From positions 186,001 to 250,000 of the forward strand of contig NZ_UGQM01000001.1 of assembly GCF_900454025.1 (NCBI RefSeq): a stretch of DNA of 64,000 nucleotides, given 5' to 3'. The notes beneath the pieces were generated by a model. It searched no databases. It saw nothing but the letters and a program-made list of their open reading frames with translations, and was not told where the DNA came from. This document shows positions 59,143 through 64,000 of the stretch, one piece after another. How positions within the stretch are numbered: position 1 is the stretch's first letter; every line of letters starts with the position of its first letter. The position numbers and the translations under genes are program-made. The stretch comes from Mycolicibacterium gilvum (GTDB lineage Bacteria > Actinomycetota > Actinomycetes > Mycobacteriales > Mycobacteriaceae).

Positions 59143-60769
59143 TATCGAGACGATCCTTCAGGTCCTTGCGCGAGATCTTGCCGGTGATGCTGCGCGGTAA
59201 CTCGTCGAGCACCGTGATCTCCCTGGGAACTTTGTAGTTCGCGAGGTTGTCGCGGACATGCTGCTTCAGCGCCTCCGGGGTAGCCGCCGCGCCGGGGTTC
59301 AAAACCACGAAGGCCGCCAGTCGCTGTCCGAACTTCTCGTCGTCGACGCCCAGCACGGTTGCCTCGGCGACGTCGGGGTGGGACGTCAACGTCTTCTCGA
59401 CCTCGATCGGGTAGACGTTCTCACCGCCCGAGACGATCATCTCGTCGTCGCGGCCGACCACGAACAGCCGGCCCTCCTCATCGAGGTATCCGACGTCGCC
59501 CGAGGACATGAAGCCGTCATGGAAGTCTTTGGTCGACCCTGAGGTGTAGCCGTCGAACTGCGTCGAGTTACGCACCCAGATGCCCCCGGTCTCACCGGTG
59601 GGGACCTCGTTGAACTCGGAGTCGAGGATCTTGATCTCGGTGCCCTCGGCCGGGCGGCCCGCGGTGTCCGGCGCGGCCCGTAGATCTCGGGGCGTCGCGG
59701 TGGCGATCATGCCGGCCTCGGTGGCGTTGTAGTTGTTGTAGATCACGTCGCCGAAACGGTCCATGAACTTGATGACGATATCGGGGCGCATCCGGGAGCC
59801 CGACGCCGCGGCGAACCGCAGGGAGCGTCCGCTGTACTTGTCGAGGACCTCCTCGGGCAGCTCCATGATGCGGTCGAACATCACGGGCACCACGCACAAC
59901 CCGGTCGCGCGGAACTTGTCGACCAACTCCAGCGTCGCCTCGGGGTGGAACTTGCGGCGGGTGATGATCGTGCAGGACATCGACGCCGCGAAGGCCAGTT
60001 GCGAGAAGCCCCAGGCGTGGAACATCGGCGCGACGATCACCACGGGCTGCTCGGCGCGCCACGGGGTGCGGTCGAGGATCGATTTCAGGACTCCGGGGTC
60101 GCCGCCGGAGTGCTTGGCGCCCTTGGGGGTTCCGGTGGTGCCCGACGTCAGCAGGATTACCCGCGCCTTTTCCACCGACCGCACCGGTTCCTGCCCGCCG
60201 TGCTCGGCGATAAGGCCCTCGACGGTCAGCGCGTCGGTGTCGCTGTCGGTCCAGGCGAGGATGCGGGTTGTCTCGGGGCGGTCGGCCACCGCGCGGTCGA
60301 CGGTCTCGGTGAATTCCTCGTCGTAGATCACGGCGACGGCGCGTCCTTCACCTTCGCGCTGCAGCACCTCGGCCAGGGCGGGGCCCGCGAACGACGTGTT
60401 GAGCAGCAGCACGTCCGCGCCGATCCGGTTGGCCGCGATCAGGGAGTCGACGAACCCGCGGTGGTTGCGTGCCATCAGCCCGATCACCTCGGGCTGCCCT
60501 TCCGGAAGTGCCTGCAGCGCCGCGGCGAGGGCATCGGCCCGCTGGTCGATCTGGCGCCACGTCAGGATGCCGAGTTCGTCGACCAGGCCCGCCCGGTCGG
60601 GGCAGCGCTGGGCGGCGGCGGCGAAGCCCGACGTGATGGCCATGTTCTCCCGCTGCATCGCGCCGACGATGCGCATGTACTTGTCGGGACGCATCGGCGC
60701 GATCACGCCGGCGCGCATCATCGTCGAGATCAGGCCGAGGGCGTTGGTCACGGGGTCGGTGATGCCCAT
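59135..60769 (-). CDS. fadD12: Long-chain acyl-CoA synthetase, FadD12-like
   Basis: This 544-residue ANL enzyme matches Rv1427c (FadD12). Motifs are the P-loop VILLTSGTTGTPKGAKHS, the YNNYNATEAGMIATATP gate, the GRDDEMIVSGGENVYPIEVE hinge and the C-terminal Lys segment PRSITGKISRKDLK. It activates fatty acids to acyl-CoA. It lies between lipO and an acyltransferase gene, 3 bp after the latter's stop, so the three form one operon for acyl turnover. Confidence 0.92.
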   Translation of the reverse strand: MGITDPVTNALGLISTMMRAGVIAPMRPDKYMRIVGAMQRENMAITSGFAAAAQRCPDRAGLVDELGILTWRQIDQRADALAAALQALPEGQPEVIGLMARNHRGFVDSLIAANRIGADVLLLNTSFAGPALAEVLQREGEGRAVAVIYDEEFTETVDRAVADRPETTRILAWTDSDTDALTVEGLIAEHGGQEPVRSVEKARVILLTSGTTGTPKGAKHSGGDPGVLKSILDRTPWRAEQPVVIVAPMFHAWGFSQLAFAASMSCTIITRRKFHPEATLELVDKFRATGLCVVPVMFDRIMELPEEVLDKYSGRSLRFAAASGSRMRPDIVIKFMDRFGDVIYNNYNATEAGMIATATPRDLRAAPDTAGRPAEGTEIKILDSEFNEVPTGETGGIWVRNSTQFDGYTSGSTKDFHDGFMSSGDVGYLDEEGRLFVVGRDDEMIVSGGENVYPIEVEKTLTSHPDVAEATVLGVDDEKFGQRLAAFVVLNPGAAATPEALKQHVRDNLANYKVPREITVLDELPRSITGKISRKDLKDRLDNA

Positions 60770-60772
60770 CGC

Positions 60773-61582
60773 TCAGCCCAGGATCGGGAGCTTGCGCTCT
60801 TGGGCCAGTTCGTCGAGCGCGCGTTGCATGACCCGCCGTACGTGGGCGTCGACCTCGTCGATGTCGGGGTCCTCACCGAACTCCTCGACGATGTCGATCG
60901 GCGGCAGGGCCTTCATCGTGATCTTGGCGGGCAGCGGCACGTTGAGCGGCAGGACCACCGACAGGCCGAACGGGAACCCGAACGACACCGGGATGATCTT
61001 GGTTCGGGCCAGTTTCGCGATCGGGCCGAGCGCCTTGGCCAGGTCGGTGCCCCGTGCCAGGAACAGCTGGCTCTCCTGGCCGCCGATGCCCACCGTCGGC
61101 ACGATCGGCACGCCGGCGTTCAGTGCGGCGCGGACGTACCCGGTGCGGCCGCCGAAGTCGATCTTGTTTGCCGCCAGCGAGGGTCGGTAGACGTCGTAGT
61201 CACCGCCGGGGAAGACGACGACGACGCCGCCGGAGCGCAGTGCCTCGTCGGCGTTCTTGTGGTTGGCCGGGATGAAGCCCGTCTTCTTGAAGAACGCGCC
61301 GGTCGGACCGACCATCAGCATGTCGTGGCTCAGCGTGTAGACGGGACGGTCGAAGCCGAACTTGTCGTAGAAACCGCTGGCGAAGACCGGTACGTCCATC
61401 GGAAACAGCCCGCCGGAGTGATTCGACACGACCAAGGCGCCGCCGGCGGGGAAGTCGTCGAGGCCGCGGACCTCGGCGCGGTGCCATCCCTTCAGGAACG
61501 GCTTGAGGAGCCCCATCACCCGTTCGGTGAGCGCGGGATCCCACTTGGTGATCTCGGACGGGATCTTGTCGGACGCACCCAC
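60773..61582 (-). CDS. PlsC-type lysophospholipid acyltransferase (Rv1428c-like)
   Basis: This 269-residue protein has the PlsC acyltransferase fold. The block I region reads LVVSNHSGGLFPMDVPVFA, where the usual NHxxxxD is stretched to His with Asp seven residues on; this variant occurs in a mycobacterial subfamily. Block III-like VVVFPGGDYDVYRP follows. A GTG start with AAGGGGG box precedes it. It likely transfers acyl chains from the acyl-CoA made by FadD12 to a glycerolipid. Confidence 0.87.
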   Translation of the reverse strand: MGASDKIPSEITKWDPALTERVMGLLKPFLKGWHRAEVRGLDDFPAGGALVVSNHSGGLFPMDVPVFASGFYDKFGFDRPVYTLSHDMLMVGPTGAFFKKTGFIPANHKNADEALRSGGVVVVFPGGDYDVYRPSLAANKIDFGGRTGYVRAALNAGVPIVPTVGIGGQESQLFLARGTDLAKALGPIAKLARTKIIPVSFGFPFGLSVVLPLNVPLPAKITMKALPPIDIVEEFGEDPDIDEVDAHVRRVMQRALDELAQERKLPILG

Positions 61583-61834
61583 GCGGCCCCCTTGATGACG
61601 ACGGTGTCGGACTGGAACGTGTTCTAGTTTTGCTAGTCTACCCGCTGCTCACAGACAGCCATCGCGCTGAGATCAGCATCACGTGACCGAAGAATTCAGT
61701 ACCGCGGAGCGGCCGTCAAGGTCGTCGGCCAGATCGCAACCTTGATCTTGATCAGGCCGAAGTCTGCGACAGGTGGCCAGGGCGACACAGCCAAAGTCCG
61801 GCGGACGCGGTACTCCGCGTTATAGGTTCGGGAG

Positions 61835-61880
61835 GCACTATGGCGGGACCCGGTCGGGGGATTCCGCCATAGTGCTTTTC
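61835..61880 (+). terminator. Terminator-like hairpin with T-run
   Basis: GCACTATGGCGG (61835-61846) pairs perfectly with CCGCCATAGTGC (61864-61875), and TTTTC follows directly. It is the only hairpin in this window with a T-run immediately after it, and it lies 50 bp upstream of nat with no gene before it on this strand. It could end a small RNA or attenuate nat. Confidence 0.6.
61840..61872 (+). other. Ten-codon ORF inside the hairpin
   Basis: ATG at 61840 is preceded by a GGGAGG ribosome-binding site (61829-61834) and reads MAGPGRGIPP before a TAG at 61870-61872. The start and stop codons lie in the two hairpin arms, so translation would open the stem. Too short to assert as a gene, it may be a leader peptide for nat. 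Confidence 0.3.
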
Positions 61881-61929
61881 GGGCCGGTCTGCTTGACCTG
61901 AACCTCCGTTGAGGTCACATGATGTCGAC

Positions 61930-62757
61930 ATGTCCCGTCTGTCCGACGCGTATCTCTCCCGTATCGGGTTCTCCGGTCCCGCTGCCGCGACCGTCGACAC
62001 CCTGCGGCGCATCGTCGCCGCCCACAATGCCGCCATCCCGTTCGAGAACCTCGATCCGCTGATGGGGGTCCCGGTGGTCGATCTGTCGGCAGAAGCGTTG
62101 TCGGACAAGCTCATCGGTCGGCGCCGCGGCGGCTACTGCTACGAACACAACGGATTGCTCGGCTACGTCCTCGAAGATCTCGGCTACGCGGTGGAACGTC
62201 TCGTCGGCCGCGTCGTCTGGATGCACGAAGGTGACGCCCTCCCCGCCCAGACCCATCAGGTGCTGGCGGTGACGCTGCCGGACGGCGACGGGCCCTGGCT
62301 CGTCGACGTCGGATTCGGCGGCCAGACACTGACGTCGCCGATCCGGTTGCAGACCGGCGTCGTCGCCCAGACCCGGCACGAGCCCTACCGGCTGCTCGAC
62401 CACGCCCACGGGATGCAGCTGCAGGCCTTGATCCGCGATGTCTGGCAGCCGCTGTACCTGCTCGACCCGGCCCCCCGCCCGCGGATCGACCTCGAGGTGG
62501 GCAGCTGGTACGTGTCGACGTTCCCGCGGTCGGGCTTCGTCACCGGGCTCACCGCCGCGCTGGTCACCGACGACGCCCGCTGGAACCTGCGCGGCAGGCA
62601 TCTCGCCGTGCACCGCGCGGGCGGCACGGAGAAGACCCGCCTGGACACCGCGGCCGAGGTGATGGAGTTGCTTGCGACGCGATTCGGGATCGACCTGGAC
62701 GATCTCGGAAACCGTGCCGACGTGGCGTCGCGCATCACCGCCGTCCTCGACACCTGA
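61930..62757 (+). CDS. nat: Arylamine N-acetyltransferase
   Basis: This 275-residue enzyme transfers acetyl groups from acetyl-CoA to arylamines. The Cys-His-Asp triad is present: Cys70 in RRRGGYCYEHNGLL, His109 in AQTHQVLAVTL and Asp126 in WLVDVGFGG. The N-terminal IPFENLDPLMGVPV is typical. In M. tuberculosis NAT (Rv3566c) accompanies sterol-degradation genes and affects isoniazid. Here it stands alone downstream of a hairpin leader. The ATG at 61930 is used. A GTT-rich sequence precedes it and no strong ribosome-binding site is seen. Confidence 0.94.
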   Translation: MSRLSDAYLSRIGFSGPAAATVDTLRRIVAAHNAAIPFENLDPLMGVPVVDLSAEALSDKLIGRRRGGYCYEHNGLLGYVLEDLGYAVERLVGRVVWMHEGDALPAQTHQVLAVTLPDGDGPWLVDVGFGGQTLTSPIRLQTGVVAQTRHEPYRLLDHAHGMQLQALIRDVWQPLYLLDPAPRPRIDLEVGSWYVSTFPRSGFVTGLTAALVTDDARWNLRGRHLAVHRAGGTEKTRLDTAAEVMELLATRFGIDLDDLGNRADVASRITAVLDT

Positions 62758-62816
62758 ACCGGCACAGCAGGAATTGTCATGTCCCTGACGGCGGCGGCCG
62801 ACGATACTCGGACACC

Positions 62817-63740
62817 GTGAACGATCCCGCCAGACGAGACCGGCTGCGTGAGTTGCTCGACGCCGTGACCGATGCCGGCAACAGCGGCGTCGGGGACATG
62901 GCCCGCAGCACCTACGCCTCGGAGTTCCACTTCTCCCGGGAAGTCCGGCGTCTCACCGGAGAAGCGCCGGCGGCGTTGCGGCGGCGGGTGATGCTCGAAC
63001 GCGCCGCGTGGCGGCTGCAGCACGGCGAGCCGGTCTCCGCGGTCGCCGCGGACGAGGGATGGTCGTCGCCCGAGGTGTTCTCGCGTGCCTTCCGGCGCAC
63101 CTACGGGGTGCCGCCGTCGCAGGCCGTCGACGTGCACTTCCGACTGCCCAGCCCCAACGGACTGCACTTCCATCCGCCGCAGTCGCTGTGGCTGGACAGC
63201 GATCGCAGCGACGATCCCGGCGTCCCCGACATCGCGGCCCTGATGATCGCCCACGACATCGACGACACCACCTACCTGCTCACCCGGGCCGCGGAACTGA
63301 CCCGGGCGCAGTGGACGGCCGAGGTCGCACCCGGCCAGACGGTGCTGGAATGGGACGGCCCCGAACCCAGCGTCGGGGCGGTACTGGGTGCGCTCGTGTG
63401 GAACAAGGAGGTCTGGCTGGCGACCATCGCGGGTGAGGACTTCCCGTCCAGGGCCGCGACGCAGCCCGACCTCGTCGACGCGCGAACCCTGGCCGCGCAC
63501 CACGACGACATCGCAAAACGTTGGCGCGCAATGATTTCCGAATACGCGGCGGCGGGCCGTCTCGGGGACACCGTGATCGACGCGCTGTGCGATCCGCCCG
63601 AGTCGTTTCAGCTCTACGGCATCGTCGCGCACGTGTTGACCTACTCGGCGCACCGCCGCGAACTCGTCCGCGCCATGCTCGCCGGGCACGGCGTACCGAC
63701 GGGACTCGGAGACCCCCTCGACTGGATGAGAGGCCGCTAG
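62817..63740 (+). CDS. AraC-type DNA-binding domain fused to DinB-like domain
   Basis: This 307-residue protein has an N-terminal AraC helix-turn-helix (DMARSTYASEFHFSREVRRL, RLQHGEPVSAVAADEGWSS, then SRAFRRTYGVPP) in residues 1-105. The rest looks like a DinB/YfiT-type four-helix bundle (DDTTYLLTRAAELTRAQWTA, LGALVWNKEVWLATI). The fusion suggests a regulator sensing a small electrophile or metal. The GTG start gives this layout. It directly abuts the DHFR-like gene (stop TAG followed by ATG). Confidence 0.85.
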   Translation: MNDPARRDRLRELLDAVTDAGNSGVGDMARSTYASEFHFSREVRRLTGEAPAALRRRVMLERAAWRLQHGEPVSAVAADEGWSSPEVFSRAFRRTYGVPPSQAVDVHFRLPSPNGLHFHPPQSLWLDSDRSDDPGVPDIAALMIAHDIDDTTYLLTRAAELTRAQWTAEVAPGQTVLEWDGPEPSVGAVLGALVWNKEVWLATIAGEDFPSRAATQPDLVDARTLAAHHDDIAKRWRAMISEYAAAGRLGDTVIDALCDPPESFQLYGIVAHVLTYSAHRRELVRAMLAGHGVPTGLGDPLDWMRGR

Positions 63741-64000
63741 ATGAGCACGATCTACTACACCGCATCGAGTCTCGACGGCTACATCGTCGACGACCACGGC
63801 AGCCTGGACTGGCTGACCAGTCGCGCGATCGACGCCGACGGCCCGTTCGGGATCGAACCGTTCATGGCCGACATCGGCTCGCTGGTCATGGGCGCCGACA
63901 CCTACGAGTGGATCCTGCGAAACCACCCCGGGGAGTGGATGTACACCCAGCCGTCGTGGGTGGTGACCCACCGCCCCGACATCGTCGCCGCCGACCACCC
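63741..64000 (+). CDS. Dihydrofolate reductase-like (RibD C-terminal) protein, cut by window end
   Basis: The 86 visible residues show the DHFR/RibD_C pattern: [20 protein letters not shown], then [20 protein letters not shown]. It is the second such protein in the window, related in type to 16788-17342. The gene follows the AraC-DinB gene without spacing, so it is likely controlled by and transcribed with it. The 3' end is outside the window. Confidence 0.82.
   Translation, partial: MSTIYYTASSLDGYIVDDHGSLDWLTSRAIDADGPFGIEPFMADIGSLVMGADTYEWILRNHPGEWMYTQPSWVVTHRPDIVAADH

Larger units (their letters stand above)
61583..61929. other. 347-bp intergenic region with hairpin and mini-ORF
   Basis: No ordinary gene is visible in this stretch between the leftward acyltransferase operon and the rightward nat. 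It holds the acyltransferase promoter, a TTGATC repeat near 61742-61755, and a terminator-like hairpin at 61835-61880 with a 10-codon ORF inside it. A short transcript in the + direction ending at the hairpin would be about 100-200 nt, so a small RNA or nat leader is possible. Confidence 0.5.

Noticed and set aside
61790..61850. tRNA-like sequence with GGTTCGGGAGGC resembling a T-arm
   Set aside because: No acceptor stem, D-arm or anticodon stem can be paired around it. The sequence is better explained by the terminator-like hairpin and ribosome-binding site.

Overview
The window is chromosomal DNA from a high-GC actinobacterium, almost certainly a Mycobacterium of the Mycolicibacterium (rapid-grower) type. 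It carries MmpL3, MmpL11 and a third MmpL transporter, a GTP-type PEP carboxykinase, WS/DGAT and FadD/FadE genes, Mce-accessory proteins, hemophore-like proteins and a chromosomal rifampin ADP-ribosyltransferase. Gene order closely follows the M. tuberculosis ilvD (Rv0189c) to Rv0221 segment, with extra genes inserted. Starts are often GTG, genes often overlap by 1-4 bp, and several promoters look leaderless. I saw no rRNA, tRNA, CRISPR array, insertion sequence or prophage.

Layout. 1-4.6 kb: a truncated PEP-synthase/rifampin-phosphotransferase type gene divergent from a TetR regulator, two small secreted proteins, arr, an Acg-like nitroreductase, and a secreted serine protease. 4.7-7.4 kb: ilvD divergent from a copper operon (DUF305 lipoprotein plus RicR), with a palindromic RicR-type operator inside the promoter. 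7.5-14.7 kb: a GT4 glycosyltransferase, a thiamine-binding protein, an LdtMt4-type L,D-transpeptidase, a tightly packed DUF4129 / MoxR / DUF58 operon, and a DCC protein. 14.7-18.7 kb: zmp1, a DHFR-like protein, omamA and omamB.

18.7-23.8 kb holds an extra module with no counterpart at this position in M. tuberculosis: a GT-C-like membrane glycosyltransferase, an MmpL transporter and a GT1 glycosyltransferase. It looks like a glycolipid assembly and export cassette. 23.8-38.3 kb is the mycolate/heme envelope locus: Rv0201c, mmpL11, two hemophore-like proteins, a PrrAB-like two-component system, DUF3054, a flippase-like protein, an AI-2E family protein, mmpL3, an NYN-domain protein and trmB. 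MmpL3 here has about 106 extra residues that look like a DUF4190-type membrane domain inserted into its central linker.

38.5-51.7 kb: two GTPase-like proteins with degenerate P-loops, pckG, fadD4-echA, fadE3-gntR, a double-hotdog protein, a CaiB-like CoA transferase, an amidohydrolase and lipW. 51.7-61.6 kb: a two-domain acyl-CoA dehydrogenase, a perfect CRP-type site, lipC, a WS/DGAT acyltransferase, a TetR gene with a perfect 18-bp operator, then lipO-fadD12-acyltransferase, a set that lies at Rv1426c-Rv1428c in M. tuberculosis. 61.6-64 kb: a 347-bp region with a terminator-like hairpin, nat, an AraC-DinB fusion and a second DHFR-like gene cut by the window end.

Several repeat families are visible: a 62-bp hairpin present twice in opposite orientation (8.6 kb and 56.9 kb), a perfect 33-bp x3 tandem repeat upstream of the WS/DGAT gene, and long hairpins at the ends of the AI-2E/mmpL3 and pckG genes.
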